Assembly (NCBI RefSeq): GCF_017744655.1
Contig: NZ_JAGIAW010000001.1
Span: 1,054,001 to 1,118,000, forward strand
Source of the DNA: Devosia sp.
GTDB lineage: Bacteria; Pseudomonadota; Alphaproteobacteria; Rhizobiales; Devosiaceae
Direction: 5' to 3'
DNA length: 64,000 bases
Made by a program: the position numbers and the translations under genes. Under the pieces are notes generated by a model. It saw only the letters and a program-made list of their open reading frames with translations. It did not search any database and was not told the DNA's origin. Shown here one piece after another: positions 1 to 8,980 of this stretch (positions are counted from its first letter, which is position 1; each line of letters begins with the position of its first letter).

Positions 1-800
1 AACTGCTTGATTGGGCCGTTGAACGCGCCGAAGAGCGCCTGCGTCGGCGCAAGGAAAAAGAAATCGACCGCGCCAGCGCGACGCGAAAGCTGCGTTTGCC
101 GGGCAAACTGGCTGACTGCACGCAGAATGCGGCGCAGGGCGCGGAACTGTTCATCGTCGAGGGTGACTCGGCAGGTGGTTCGGCGAAGCAAGCACGCAAC
201 CGCGCCAATCAGGCCGTGTTGCCGCTGCGTGGGAAAATCCTCAACGTGGCTGGCGCCAGCCGCGAGAAGATGGCCGCTAGCCAGCTGATCTCGGACCTGA
301 TCCAGGCGCTCGGCTGCGGCACGCGGGACCGCTATACCGAGGATGATCTGCGTTACGACAAGATCATCGTCATGACCGACGCCGACGTGGACGGGGCGCA
401 TATCGCCTCGCTGCTGATCACATTCTTCTTCCAGGAAATGCCGCGGCTGATCGAGAACGGGCACCTCTATCTCGCCCTGCCCCCGCTCTATCGCATCAGC
501 CAGGGCGGCAAGACGCTCTATGCGCGCGATGACGCGCACAAGAATGAGCTGATGGCGACGGAATTTACCGGCAAGAGCAAGGCCGATATCACGCGCTTTA
601 AGGGCCTCGGCGAGATGCCCTATGCGCATTTGCGCGAGACAACGATGTCGCCCAAGACGCGCACGCTGTTGCAGGTAAAGGTGCTGGATGATCATCAGGC
701 GACCAAGACGACGGTCGATCGTTTGATGGGGACCAAGCCGGAAGCACGGTTTGAGTTTATCCAGGAGAATGCTGAGTTTGTAATGGATCTGGACGTTTAG
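1..800 (+). CDS. parE: DNA topoisomerase IV subunit B, C-terminal part (5' end outside window)
   Basis: About 265 C-terminal residues of a type IIA topoisomerase ATPase subunit are present, in frame from base 3 to the TAG at 798-800. Visible landmarks are LPGKLADC, the TOPRIM motif [11 protein letters not shown] with its acidic residue, [16 protein letters not shown] and RFKGLGEM. Topoisomerase IV decatenates daughter chromosomes together with ParC. I chose ParE over GyrB because the [12 protein letters not shown] lead-in and the closing [17 protein letters not shown] stretch resemble alphaproteobacterial ParE, and no long GyrB-type insertion is seen between TOPRIM and the C terminus. GyrB remains a minor alternative. 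The gene is truncated only by the window edge. Confidence 0.87.
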   Translation, partial: LLDWAVERAEERLRRRKEKEIDRASATRKLRLPGKLADCTQNAAQGAELFIVEGDSAGGSAKQARNRANQAVLPLRGKILNVAGASREKMAASQLISDLIQALGCGTRDRYTEDDLRYDKIIVMTDADVDGAHIASLLITFFFQEMPRLIENGHLYLALPPLYRISQGGKTLYARDDAHKNELMATEFTGKSKADITRFKGLGEMPYAHLRETTMSPKTRTLLQVKVLDDHQATKTTVDRLMGTKPEARFEFIQENAEFVMDLDV

Positions 801-825
801 GCGTCCTTTTCCTCCCGGTCTCGAT

Positions 826-896
826 GTCATCCCCGCGAAAGCGGGGATTTCTGTTTTTGGAGCCGAAACAGGGATTCCCGCTTTCGCGGGAATGAC
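826..896. repeat. Palindromic repeat family A, head-to-head pair
   Basis: Two copies of a 23-base hairpin unit face each other, GTCATCCCCGCGAAAGCGGGG type at 826-848 and its inverse at 874-896. Each has a CCCGC stem closed by GAAA (TTTC on the other strand). The pair lies between the convergent ends of parE and the metallo-beta-lactamase gene, so it could serve as a bidirectional terminator-like structure. The same unit recurs at 12980, 27020, 33794-33921 and 52126-52189. Confidence 0.9.
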
Positions 897-921
897 GTCG
901 TGGAGGTGGGGAGATGGGAAC

Positions 922-1758
922 CTAGCGGTTCAGAATTCGCCCAGCCAGCACATCGATCTGCATGCCATCGAAGGCCGGGGTGACGTTGGCCGGTGTGTTG
1001 GCATCCGTCTGCGCATAGTCGAGGTCGATGTGCATGTCTGTCAGCACGGCTTGGCGAGGGGCGTAACGCTCTATCAGGTCTAGCGTTTCCGGCAGGCTTA
1101 GGTGGCTCGGATGCGGGGTTTGGCGGAGCGCGTCGATGACCCAGAGGTCGAGATCGGCGAGGAAGGGTTCGGCGGTTTCAGGGAAGCCGGAGAGGTCGCA
1201 GCAATAGGCAGTGCGGGCGATCTTGAACCCGAGGGAGTCGATGTCGCCGTGGTTCTGCAGGAAGGACTGGACTTCCAGCGTGCCGCCGGGGCCGTTTATC
1301 GTAAGTAGCTGGCCGGGCTGGATAATGTGGGCGTTCAGGATCGGCGGATAGGCGCTGCCGGGTGGGGTCGAGAAGCAGTAGCCGAAAGCCTCGTTGAGGC
1401 GGTGGCCGCATTCCTTGGTGAAGTAGACGTCGACGCGGCGGCGGTTGTGCAGGGCTAAAACCCTAAGGTCATCAATGCCGTGGGTGTGGTCGGCGTGCTC
1501 ATGGGTGTAGAGCACGGCGTCGACGCGGTCGACCTTGGCGTCGAGAAGCTGTTCGCGGAGGTCGACGCCGGTGTCGATCAGGACGCGCGTGGGTTCGGCC
1601 TCGCCATTGCGAAAACCTTCGATGAGAAGGGCGCAGCGGCGGCGGCGGTTTCGGGGATTGTGCGGATCGCAGATTCCCCAATCATTGCCGATGCGCGGTA
1701 CGCCGCCGGACGAACCGCAGCCTAAAATGGTCGCGATGATCCGGTCGGGCTTAACCAC
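922..1758 (-). CDS. MBL-fold metallohydrolase, PhnP-like
   Basis: A 278-residue metallo-beta-lactamase-fold hydrolase. The metal-binding motif H86-E-H-A-D90-H91 is present, preceded by the strand motif GCGSSGGVPRIG near residues 13-24, and followed by later ligands in QNHGD, YCCDLSG and TDMHID. Family members cleave phosphodiesters, and PhnP acts on cyclic ribose phosphate, but the substrate here cannot be read from sequence. The start is GTG at 1756-1758, one base after the tatD stop, so it is the last gene of the tmk-holB-metG-tatD transcription unit. This placement downstream of tatD is common in alphaproteobacteria. Confidence 0.85.
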   Translation of the reverse strand: MVKPDRIIATILGCGSSGGVPRIGNDWGICDPHNPRNRRRRCALLIEGFRNGEAEPTRVLIDTGVDLREQLLDAKVDRVDAVLYTHEHADHTHGIDDLRVLALHNRRRVDVYFTKECGHRLNEAFGYCFSTPPGSAYPPILNAHIIQPGQLLTINGPGGTLEVQSFLQNHGDIDSLGFKIARTAYCCDLSGFPETAEPFLADLDLWVIDALRQTPHPSHLSLPETLDLIERYAPRQAVLTDMHIDLDYAQTDANTPANVTPAFDGMQIDVLAGRILNR

Positions 1759-1759
1759 T

Positions 1760-2539
1760 TCAAATCACACCGGATTTCGAGAACAGGCGGCCGAAGTTGG
1801 TGGTGGTCTCAGCGCCAAGCTGTTCGAGGGAAATACCGCGCAGTTCCGCGACTTTTTCGGCGGTGTGGCGGACGAAACTGGGTTCGTTCGATTGGCCGCG
1901 GTGCGGGATCGGGGCCAAGTAGGGCGCGTCGGTCTCTACGATGTAGCGATCGGCCGGGACGAACTTTGCAACCTCTTGGATTTCCTGGGCATTTTTGAAG
2001 GTGACGATGCCGGAGAAGGAAATGTAGCCGCCGAGGGCGAGGGAGCGCTCAGCGAGGTCGCGGCCGGCGGTGAAGCAGTGGAGCACGAAGGGGAAGGCCC
2101 CTGCCCGGCTCTCTTCTTCGAGGATATTTGCCATGTCCTCGTCGGCGGCGCGGCTGTGGATAACCAGTGGAAGACCCGTCTGCCTTGAGGCGGCGATGTG
2201 GCGGCGGAGGCCGGTTGCCTGGGCCTCGCGTGGGGCGTTGTCGTAGAAATAGTCGAGGCCCGCTTCGCCGATAGCAATGCAACGGGGATGGGCACTTAGG
2301 CGGACAAGGTCATCCGTTTGTATATGCAATTCCTGATCGGCATTGTGCGGATGCGTGCCGACAGAGCACCAAACGTTCGGGAAACGTTCCGCGATTCCCG
2401 CATAGGTGGAAAAGTTATCCACACGTGTGGAAATCGTCACCATTCCGGTGACGCCGACGGCGGCGGCGCGGGCCATGACGCCGTCGATGTCGGCCGAAAG
2501 TGCCTCGAAGTCGAGATGGCAGTGGCTGTCGATGAGCAT
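1760..2539 (-). CDS. tatD: TatD-family metal-dependent deoxyribonuclease
   Basis: A 259-residue amidohydrolase-fold protein of normal TatD/YcfH length. Metal ligands and signatures are visible in order: DSHCHLD (4-10), GEAGLDYFY with E92, VIHSR with H128, LHCFTAG with H154 and VETDAPYLAP with D204. TatD proteins are cytoplasmic 3'-5' exonucleases linked to DNA repair and fragmentation; TatD is not part of the Tat translocase. The ATG lies three bases beyond the metG stop codon, and the MBL gene follows after one base, so these genes are almost certainly co-transcribed. Confidence 0.93.
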   Translation of the reverse strand: MLIDSHCHLDFEALSADIDGVMARAAAVGVTGMVTISTRVDNFSTYAGIAERFPNVWCSVGTHPHNADQELHIQTDDLVRLSAHPRCIAIGEAGLDYFYDNAPREAQATGLRRHIAASRQTGLPLVIHSRAADEDMANILEEESRAGAFPFVLHCFTAGRDLAERSLALGGYISFSGIVTFKNAQEIQEVAKFVPADRYIVETDAPYLAPIPHRGQSNEPSFVRHTAEKVAELRGISLEQLGAETTTNFGRLFSKSGVI

Positions 2540-2542
2540 GGC

Positions 2543-4093
2543 TTACTCGGCCGGCTTTTCGAGACGCGCGAAGACGCCTTGCGGCACTGGCAGGTCAGTA
2601 TTGGTTAGCAGACTGTTAGCATTGAGCGCAGCCGACAGGGTTCTCTGGTCAGCAGGCACTGCCAACTGGTCGAGAAGGCGCGCGGCCGAGGCCGGAACGA
2701 AGGCGAGCATCGGGATAGCGATGCGGCGAACCGTGTCGGCCGTCACGTAGAGAACAGTAGCCATGCGGGCGGGATCGGTCTTCTTCAGCGCCCAGGGTTC
2801 CTGGCCGGCGAAGTAGTTGTTGGCCGAGCTGAGAGCCGAAATCAGCGCGCCGGTAGCTTCGTGGACGAGCTGCTCGTCCATCGCCTTCTGGGCGGCTTCA
2901 AGCGCTTCGGTGACTTCGGCGATAATGGCGTTGTCGGCGTCGGTCAGGATGCCGCGATCAGGCACCTTGGCGTCGCAGTTCTTGTTGATCATCGAGAGCG
3001 AGCGCTGGGCGAGATTGCCGAGATTGTTGGCGAGGTCGGCGTTGACGCGGTTGACCAGCTTCTCGTTGGAGTAGTCACCGTCGTTACCGAAGGAGACTTC
3101 GCGCAGGAAGAAATAGCGGACGGCATCGGGGCCGAAGGTTTCCACGAGGGCGAACGGGTCGATGACGTTGCCGAGCGACTTGCTCATCTTCTGGCCGTCG
3201 ACGGTGAGGAAGCCGTGGGCGAAGACGCGGTGCTGCACTTCGATACCGGCGCTCATCAGGAATGCAGGCCAGTAGACGGTGTGGAAGCGGATGATGTCCT
3301 TGCCGATGACGTGGAGGTCAGCGGGCCAGAACTTTTTGAAGAGTTCGCTGTTTTCGTCGGGGTAGCCGACGCCGGTGATGTAATTGGTCAGGGCATCGAC
3401 CCAGACATACATCACATGGCCTTCGGCGCCAGGAACAGGAATGCCCCAATCGAAGGTGGTGCGGGACACGGAAAGGTCCTGCAAGCCGCCCTTGACGAAG
3501 GAGATGATCTCGTTGCGGCGTTCTTTCGGCGCGATGAAATCGGGATTGGCTTCGTAGAGAGCCAGCAGCTTGTCCTGATAGGCGGAGAGGCGGAAGAAAT
3601 AGGTCGGCTCTTCGACCCATTCGACTTCGGCGCCCGAGGGGGCAAAGCGCTTGCCGTCCTTTTCGGTCAGCTCGGCTTCGTCGAAATAGGCCTCGTCGCG
3701 CACCGAGTACCAGCCCTTGTAGGTGGACTGGAAAATGTCGCCGTTGTGGCTCGCTTCCATCTTCTTCCAGATGGCCTGCGAGGCCTTGTGGTGGCGCTCT
3801 TCGGTGGTGCGGATAAAATCGTCGTTGGAGAGGTTCAGCGCCTCGGCGAGTTTCTTGAACTCGGCCGAGTTGCGGTCTGCCAGTTCGCGGACAGGAATGC
3901 CTTCCTTGGCCGCGGTCTGAACCATCTTGATCCCGTGTTCGTCCGTACCGGTGAGGAAGTAAACTTCCCGGCCTTCGAGCCGCTTCCAGCGGGCGATGGC
4001 GTCGGTCGCGATCATCTCATAGGCGTGGCCGATATGCGGGGCGCCATTGGGATAGGAAATCGCGGTCGTGACGTAAAAGGGCTTGGCGGTCAT
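2543..4093 (-). CDS. metG: Methionyl-tRNA synthetase
   Basis: Charges tRNA-Met in the cytoplasm. From the ATG at 4091-4093 it encodes 516 residues, a normal length for MetG lacking the C-terminal EMAP-like dimerisation domain. The class I signatures HIGH (20-23) and KMSKS in [10 protein letters not shown] are intact. The open frame continues upstream to 4222, but the start was placed at [10 protein letters not shown] because family homology begins there and the codon overlaps the holB stop in an ATGA junction. The connective-peptide region ([13 protein letters not shown]) shows no CxxC zinc knuckle, so this is the zinc-free form. Confidence 0.96.
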   Translation of the reverse strand: MTAKPFYVTTAISYPNGAPHIGHAYEMIATDAIARWKRLEGREVYFLTGTDEHGIKMVQTAAKEGIPVRELADRNSAEFKKLAEALNLSNDDFIRTTEERHHKASQAIWKKMEASHNGDIFQSTYKGWYSVRDEAYFDEAELTEKDGKRFAPSGAEVEWVEEPTYFFRLSAYQDKLLALYEANPDFIAPKERRNEIISFVKGGLQDLSVSRTTFDWGIPVPGAEGHVMYVWVDALTNYITGVGYPDENSELFKKFWPADLHVIGKDIIRFHTVYWPAFLMSAGIEVQHRVFAHGFLTVDGQKMSKSLGNVIDPFALVETFGPDAVRYFFLREVSFGNDGDYSNEKLVNRVNADLANNLGNLAQRSLSMINKNCDAKVPDRGILTDADNAIIAEVTEALEAAQKAMDEQLVHEATGALISALSSANNYFAGQEPWALKKTDPARMATVLYVTADTVRRIAIPMLAFVPASAARLLDQLAVPADQRTLSAALNANSLLTNTDLPVPQGVFARLEKPAE

Positions 4094-5115
4094 TGTGACT
4101 CTGTGGGGATGGCAGTCGTGTTTCGGTGCTTCCTTATGGCGTCGAACAGCACGGACAGCGTCTGTTTCATGTCGAGATTGACGCTGTCGGCTTCGCTCAG
4201 AAGCGCGTTTGCCTTGTCCCATAGGTCAGTTGCCGAGGCAAGCCGCAACCTCTCCCCCGGCTGCATTGCGGCATTGCGCGCCTCGTCGGAAAGCCAATCA
4301 AGGAGGATTTCACGGGCGAAGGACATGTCCGGCCCCTGGGGATCGGAGCCGATGGCATCGGCAAGTGCGATGGCAGTGCCGGCAGGCAGGTTTTCAGGCG
4401 ATTGCAGCCAGGCGATGAGGGCGCCGACCGGAGACTCTGGGGACAGCGCGAGGGTTTCGAAGGCGCGACGGGGGCGGCCACCGGCAAGGCCGAGGGCGCG
4501 CTGCAGGGTCTCGTCGTCGATGCCTGGCATGCTGGCGGTGACGATTTCGGCGACATCGCTATCGGCAAGGGGGCGCAGGGCCAGGTTGTGGCAGCGCGAC
4601 TTGATGGTCGGGAGCAATTGGCCGGGGCGATGCGAAATGAGAAGGAAGGTCGTGTCGGCTGGCGGCTCTTCTAGCGTCTTCAGCAGGGCGTTGGCGGCAG
4701 AGGGATTGCAGTCGTCGATGGAGTCGAGGATGGCGATGCGATGACCGGCACGGCCGCGGGTGTGGTGCAGGGCATCGCGGAGCTCGCGGACGTCTTCGAC
4801 GCGAATGATGGTGTAAAAACCCTTGGCGTCTTTGGGACGGCGGCGGAGGACGAAGAGGTTTGGGTGCGAGAGCGCCGTGACTTGTTCGGCGACGCGCTCG
4901 GGGCTTTCGTCGCCGGTGGCGAGGAGGATGGCTGCGGCAAGTTCGAAGGCGAAGGTGGCCTTGCCGATGCCCTGGGGGCCATGAAGCATGATGGCGCCCG
5001 GGAGGCGGTGCTCGTGAAGCTGGGCAAGGATGGCCGCGCGGGCGGCGTCATGGCCGATGGCGCCGTGCCGTTCTTCGGGCAGCGGCAGGCCGGCAAGCGC
5101 GTTGGGATCGGTCAC
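4090..5115 (-). CDS. holB: DNA polymerase III subunit delta-prime
   Basis: Clamp-loader subunit of the replicative polymerase, 341 residues. A Walker A motif GPQGIGKAT is at about 46-54, and the sensor region [30 protein letters not shown] is typical of DnaX/HolB AAA+ proteins. The four-cysteine zinc module usually found after Walker A in these families is not evident. The GTG start at 5113-5115 overlaps the tmk stop by four bases (GTGA), and its own stop overlaps the metG start (ATGA), so translation of the three genes is probably coupled. Confidence 0.93.
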   Translation of the reverse strand: MTDPNALAGLPLPEERHGAIGHDAARAAILAQLHEHRLPGAIMLHGPQGIGKATFAFELAAAILLATGDESPERVAEQVTALSHPNLFVLRRRPKDAKGFYTIIRVEDVRELRDALHHTRGRAGHRIAILDSIDDCNPSAANALLKTLEEPPADTTFLLISHRPGQLLPTIKSRCHNLALRPLADSDVAEIVTASMPGIDDETLQRALGLAGGRPRRAFETLALSPESPVGALIAWLQSPENLPAGTAIALADAIGSDPQGPDMSFAREILLDWLSDEARNAAMQPGERLRLASATDLWDKANALLSEADSVNLDMKQTLSVLFDAIRKHRNTTAIPTESQ

Positions 5116-5798
5116 GCGGGGATACCGGTCTGGAGTTCCGGGAAGCGCGACTGGACAGTGTTCCAGATTTCGCGCTCGAGGCTTTCTTCGGCCTGATTGG
5201 CGGAGAGAACAACGCAGCGGTCGGTATTGTTGCGGGCGATATCGAGGAAGCCGTCGCGCAGGCGCTTGTGCCAGTCGATCTCTTCCTTTTCGAAGCGATC
5301 ACCGGTGAGAGCGAGGCCATCTTCGATGGCGCGCTCGGCGACGCGCTTGAAGGCGGTTTCTGGGTCCATGTCGAGAACGATGGTCAGGTCGGGCGTGTGG
5401 CCGTCAAGGGCGAGATCTTCGAGGGCGTCGATCAGCTTTGTATCAACGCCGCCGGTGAGGCCCTGATAGGCGCGGGTGGAATCGCAAAAGCGGTCGGAAA
5501 TGACCCAGGTACCCTTGGCGAGATTGGGGGCGATCAGTTGGGTCACGTGATCGTAGCGGGCGGCGGCGAAGAGCACGGCTTCGGCGCCCGAACCCCAGGC
5601 TTCGCTGCGGCCCTGGAGAATGAAGGAGCGGATGGCTTCGGCCTTGGGCGTACCGCCGGGCTCGCGAGTGCGTACGGCATCGACGGAGACATTGGCCAGA
5701 TTGGCGAGCAGGCGTTTTACCTGGGTGGACTTGCCCACCCCTTCCCCACCTTCAAAGGTGATGAAGCGGGCCTGTCTGCGATTTGGCGCTTCGAGCAT
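5112..5798 (-). CDS. tmk: Thymidylate kinase
   Basis: Phosphorylates dTMP to dTDP in DNA precursor synthesis. It has 228 residues with the P-loop FEGGEGVGKST near 15-25, the DRF..S..AYQG motif (VISDRFCDSTRAYQG) and the expected C-terminal helices. The ATG at 5796-5798 starts MLEAPNRRQARF, slightly longer than in many family members. It is the first gene of the close-packed run tmk-holB-metG-tatD-MBL. The 307-base gap upstream contains repeat family E and separates the run from the carboxypeptidase gene, so a promoter may lie between 5800 and 5950. Confidence 0.95.
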   Translation of the reverse strand: MLEAPNRRQARFITFEGGEGVGKSTQVKRLLANLANVSVDAVRTREPGGTPKAEAIRSFILQGRSEAWGSGAEAVLFAAARYDHVTQLIAPNLAKGTWVISDRFCDSTRAYQGLTGGVDTKLIDALEDLALDGHTPDLTIVLDMDPETAFKRVAERAIEDGLALTGDRFEKEEIDWHKRLRDGFLDIARNNTDRCVVLSANQAEESLEREIWNTVQSRFPELQTGIPA

Positions 5799-5950
5799 GG
5801 GTGGGCTGATTCCTTGGTCCGGTTTCTTTTAGGTCAACTCGGGAGGTGGGGGAAGGTTTTGGGATGGAGCGTTGTTCGCACAAGTGCAGGCGATATTGAA
5901 GCGGCGGTAGTTGAAAATAGCGTTCGTGCTGGATTTCATCCCTGCGCTGT

Positions 5951-6074
5951 CCCCCTCATCCGGCGCTTCGCGCCACCTTCTCCCCGAGAGGGAGAAGAAT
6001 GGTCCGGTGGCCCCTCTTATTCCTCTCCCACTCGGGGAGAGGGTGGATCGCGCGTAGCGCGAGACGGGTGAGGG
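5951..6074. repeat. Imperfect large inverted repeat, family E
   Basis: An element of about 124 bases whose left end (CCCCTCATCCGGCGC at 5951) is the imperfect inverse of its right end (ACGGGTGAGGG at 6074). Nested hairpins are visible: GGCGCTTCGCGCC, CTTCTCCC..GGGAGAAG and CGCGCGTAGCGCG. It occupies most of the 307-base gap between dacF-like and tmk (5799-6105). I see no gene in the rest of that gap. Confidence 0.8.
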
Positions 6075-6105
6075 TGGATGTCCTAGCGTATTGGCCCCGG
6101 CACCT

Positions 6106-7248
6106 TCAAAGCCAGCCCAACGCGAGCTGCTTAAGCGCATCCGTCGCACGGCGCACGAGGTCGCCTTGCGGGACGTCTTCGGCGGCGTAGAGGGGGGCGC
6201 TTTGGACGAGTTGGTCATTGCAGAAGACGCGCAGTTCGGCGACTTGCTGGCCAGCGGCAACCGGGGGAAGAAGCGGGCCGACATAGTTGACGCTGGCCGA
6301 GAGGCAATCGCGCGAGCCGCGCGGCAGGTAGAGGGCGATTTCGCCCTTGCCGACGAGGCCGACGCTGCCGATTGCGCCGCCATACACATCGGCATAGGCG
6401 ACAATGGCACCATCTGGATAGGCTTCAAAACGCTCGAAGGCGCGCATGCCCCAGGTGAGCAGCTTGCGCCCCTCTTCGGCGCGTTCGCGCATGGAGCCGA
6501 GGCCGTGGACAACGGCGACGAGGCGGCGATCACCCTGAGCGGTGGAGATAACAGCCCCGTAGCCGGCCGCTTCGGTATGGCCGGTCTTGAGGCCATCGAC
6601 GCCGATGCCGACTTCGATCAGCGAATTGCGGTTGGCTTGCTTGATGCCGTTCCACTCCATCTCCGGCTCGGAGAAATAGTGGTAGAATTCGGGAAATTCG
6701 CGGATCAGGTAGCGGCCGAGGTCGGCCAGGTCGCGAGCGGTCGAATATTCGTCCGGGTCCGGCAGGCCGGTGGCATTGGTGAAGTGGGAGCCGTCGAGGC
6801 CGATTTCGCGGGCCAGTTCGTTCATCATCGAGGCGAAGGTGCCTTCGGTGCCGGCAATGCCTTCGGCCAGCACGATAGCGGCGTCATTACCGGACTGGAT
6901 GATGACCGAGCGGACAAGGTCCTCGACGCGGATCTGCGAGTTTAGGACGGCAAACATGGTGGAGCCGCCGGAGGCCGCGCCGCCCGTGCGCCAGGCATTT
7001 TCGGAGACGAAGAACTGATCGTCGAGCTTGATGCGGCCAGCGCGGAGTTCGTGAAAGACGACGGCCAGGGTCATGAGCTTGGTCATGCTAGCCGGCTCAA
7101 GACGCGCGTCGGCGTCCTTCTGAAAGATCACCGTGCCCGATTCATAGTCCACCAGCACCGCGAAGCGGGCATTGGTCTCAAAATTGGCCTGCGCGAGAGC
7201 CGGAAAGGCACTGGCGAAAGCGATGAGCAGGGCGAGAAGCAGTCTCAC
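6106..7248 (-). CDS. D-alanyl-D-alanine carboxypeptidase (PBP5/6 family)
   Basis: A serine peptidase of family S11 that trims the terminal D-Ala of peptidoglycan stem peptides in the periplasm. The 380-residue product starts with a signal peptide (RLLLALLIAFASAFPALAQA, cut near residue 21). The three penicillin-binding motifs are present: S54-M-T-K57, SGN in IIQSGNDAAI, and KTG in GLKTGHTEAAG. A PBP5-type C-terminal beta domain follows and ends in an amphipathic stretch (DALKQLALGWL) that could anchor to the membrane. The start is GTG. It lies 59 bases downstream of rlpA, another envelope gene, and is probably co-transcribed. DacF, DacA and DacC are not distinguishable here. Confidence 0.93.
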   Translation of the reverse strand: MRLLLALLIAFASAFPALAQANFETNARFAVLVDYESGTVIFQKDADARLEPASMTKLMTLAVVFHELRAGRIKLDDQFFVSENAWRTGGAASGGSTMFAVLNSQIRVEDLVRSVIIQSGNDAAIVLAEGIAGTEGTFASMMNELAREIGLDGSHFTNATGLPDPDEYSTARDLADLGRYLIREFPEFYHYFSEPEMEWNGIKQANRNSLIEVGIGVDGLKTGHTEAAGYGAVISTAQGDRRLVAVVHGLGSMRERAEEGRKLLTWGMRAFERFEAYPDGAIVAYADVYGGAIGSVGLVGKGEIALYLPRGSRDCLSASVNYVGPLLPPVAAGQQVAELRVFCNDQLVQSAPLYAAEDVPQGDLVRRATDALKQLALGWL

Positions 7249-7307
7249 GGGCAGTACCTTGCGTTTCGGCCGTTCTGGCCGGATGCGGCTCGGCGACAGA
7301 CCCCTAT

Positions 7308-8351
7308 TTAATAGAGAATTATGTCGCCAAGGCCAAGTTCTCGGGCCAGTGCAAGAGCGTCGTCTTTTGTGGCGCCGGGCTTCAAATAAGTGAGAGTGAG
7401 GCGGGTCGCCGGATGGCCGTTGACCAGCACCTGCTGCTCATCGACCGCACCGAGAATGGCGAAGCGTTCGGCGAGGGCGATGGCGTTGGTCGGGTTCGAG
7501 AAGGTGCCAAGGCCGAGCTTGAAGGCGCGGCTATCGGCATCGACGCTCTTGGCCCAGGCTTGCAGATCGGGCGTGCCGGCGGCCATGGAATTGACGGCTG
7601 CGAAGGCAGTTCCAATGCCGGCATCGACTTCCTGAGGTGTCGAGTCAGCGTAGGAGAACAAGCCATTGAAGAAATTGGTGGTCATGCCGACGAGGCTGCG
7701 ATTGCTCTCGGCCGATGCAACCCGGATATTGCCGGTATCGAAATCCTGCGGACCGGAATAGCTGGCCATGAGGGTGCGGGTATCGTCGCCTTCGAGCGGG
7801 GCCGCGCCGACATACTGGACCCGCACATTGGCGGAGCCGTTGTTGACGTAACCGAGCATGGCAGCGGCCTGATGGGACAGGTCGACGACGCGGCCGGCGA
7901 CATAGGGGCCACGATCGTTGATGCGGACGATCAGCGAGCGACCATTGTCCTGATTGGTGACGCGGACATAGGACGGCAGCGGCAGGGTCGGATGAGCGCC
8001 GGTGATGGCATTGGCGGAGAAGATTTCGCCATTTGCCGTGCGGCGGCCATGGAAATCGGAGCCGTACCAGGAGGCGGTGCCCGAGGCCTGATAGTTCGGA
8101 TCGTGCTGCGGCACATAGGTTTTTCCGCGCACGGTATAGGGCTGGCCGACCTGATAGCGGCCACCGCCGCGCGGGGGATTGGGGTCATTGGTGACGCGCG
8201 GGGAGACGGCGACGCCATATTCCTTGGAGGTGAAGGCACCGCGCTTGACGGTGGCGCCAAGGCCTCCTCCGCCACCCATACAGGCGGCAAGGGCGGGGGC
8301 GATAAGCGCGCACAGGGCGACTGTGCGAACGAGATTGCGCCAAGTGGTCAC
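7308..8351 (-). CDS. rlpA: RlpA-family lipoprotein with SPOR domain
   Basis: A 347-residue lipoprotein with lipobox L21-A-A-C24 followed by a glycine-rich linker. The double-psi beta-barrel spans roughly 90-180 (GTASWYGSDFHGRRTANGE, RINDRGPYVAGRVVDLS) and a SPOR domain about 270-347 (LGTFSNPTNAIALAERF). RlpA proteins are septal proteins that bind denuded glycan through SPOR; in Pseudomonas the barrel has lytic transglycosylase activity, but whether this copy is catalytic is inference. The start is GTG at 8349-8351. The adjacent carboxypeptidase, 59 bases downstream, could generate peptidoglycan substrates for the same septal process. Confidence 0.9.
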   Translation of the reverse strand: MTTWRNLVRTVALCALIAPALAACMGGGGGLGATVKRGAFTSKEYGVAVSPRVTNDPNPPRGGGRYQVGQPYTVRGKTYVPQHDPNYQASGTASWYGSDFHGRRTANGEIFSANAITGAHPTLPLPSYVRVTNQDNGRSLIVRINDRGPYVAGRVVDLSHQAAAMLGYVNNGSANVRVQYVGAAPLEGDDTRTLMASYSGPQDFDTGNIRVASAESNRSLVGMTTNFFNGLFSYADSTPQEVDAGIGTAFAAVNSMAAGTPDLQAWAKSVDADSRAFKLGLGTFSNPTNAIALAERFAILGAVDEQQVLVNGHPATRLTLTYLKPGATKDDALALARELGLGDIILY

Positions 8352-8761
8352 GGTACTCTTTACTCAACACGCTTGGGTCAGGGCGCACGCTTTTACACAG
8401 CATGCGTACAATTCTTTGCAAAATGTCGTCAGGCTGGTTGAGGGGACGTTAATGCTGACAGACTGTTAGCATTCGAAGCCGCATTGCGTGGATTTGGGTA
8501 AACGAGCGGTAAAGAGCGGGTTTCGGCACGAATTTGACTTTGCGGGGGATATGGCCATGATGGCAGGCATGAGCACGGATTTCATTTTCGTCCCCCAGAC
8601 ACGCGACGGTCATCGCCCGGCACTCTGATTGCCTGGTGTTGCTACCTGCCGAAAAGGCAAGAGCGGCACCAGGAGGCTCTAACCATTCCTTCATTTCCTA
8701 TGCCTGATGGCGCCTGCGGATCGCGGGCGCATTTTGGCATGCCTGTCCCGAGACAATTGCG
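8352..8761. other. 410-base intergenic region between rlpA and the microprotein operon
   Basis: Divergent promoters for rlpA (minus) and the microprotein operon (plus) must lie here. I see no tRNA and no convincing gene. A 25-codon frame from 8552 (MAMMAGMSTDFIFVPQTRDG...) is open but has no family resemblance. The clearest signal is the 23-base palindrome at 8451-8473, listed separately. Confidence 0.6.
8451..8473. repeat. 23-base near-perfect palindrome, possible operator
   Basis: AATGCTGACAG and CTGTTAGCATT form 11-base arms around a central A, with one mismatch (G against A at arm position 7). An odd-length palindrome of this size suits a dimeric regulator better than a terminator, because there is no loop and no T tract. 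It lies 100 bases upstream of rlpA and 290 bases upstream of the microprotein operon. No regulator gene is adjacent, so the binding protein is unknown. Confidence 0.5.
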
Positions 8762-8971
8762 ATGACCTTCAAGTATTCCGTGACCCTTCCGATCAGCGGT
8801 GGGAACAAACTCAGCCGGTTCAAGGATTGGGCCGAGCGGCATGTGCCCGCGGTGCGCTATAGCCTGCCGCCGCAGACGCCGATCAAGACCGAGACAATGA
8901 CCATACGCCTCGCTTCGCTCGAAGAGCGGCAGCATTTGCTGCAGGCTTTTGCGCGATCGTCGCAGATGTGA
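8762..8971 (+). CDS. Hypothetical 69-residue protein
   Basis: A short frame with coding-like third-position G/C, encoding MTFKYSVTLPISGG..., 69 residues, basic, without signal peptide or membrane segment. I do not recognise a family. The sequence reads as a small alpha/beta protein: an N-terminal strand pair, a central RFKDWAERHVPAVRYSLPP stretch and a C-terminal helix LEERQHLLQAFARS. The ribosome-binding site is weak. Its stop is followed after nine bases by the 52-residue zinc-ribbon-like frame at 8981, and that overlaps the Rnk-like gene, so it looks like the first gene of a three-gene operon. The antisense frames here have poor composition. Confidence 0.55.
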   Translation: MTFKYSVTLPISGGNKLSRFKDWAERHVPAVRYSLPPQTPIKTETMTIRLASLEERQHLLQAFARSSQM

Positions 8972-8980
8972 GGTCGGGAG

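Noticed and set aside
826..896. CRISPR array made of the family A repeats
   Set aside because: Units are palindromes in alternating orientation, scattered singly or in two or three copies with irregular spacing and no cas genes.
2600..2630. Second copy of the 8451 palindrome (GTTAGCAGACTGTTAGCATT) inside metG
   Set aside because: It is only a partial match and encodes conserved-looking metG residues, so chance similarity is more likely than an operator.
2861..4744. Long plus-strand open frame antisense to metG and holB
   Set aside because: It mirrors the codon pattern of two clear essential genes in a GC-rich genome; the translation has no recognisable domain and spans a gene junction.
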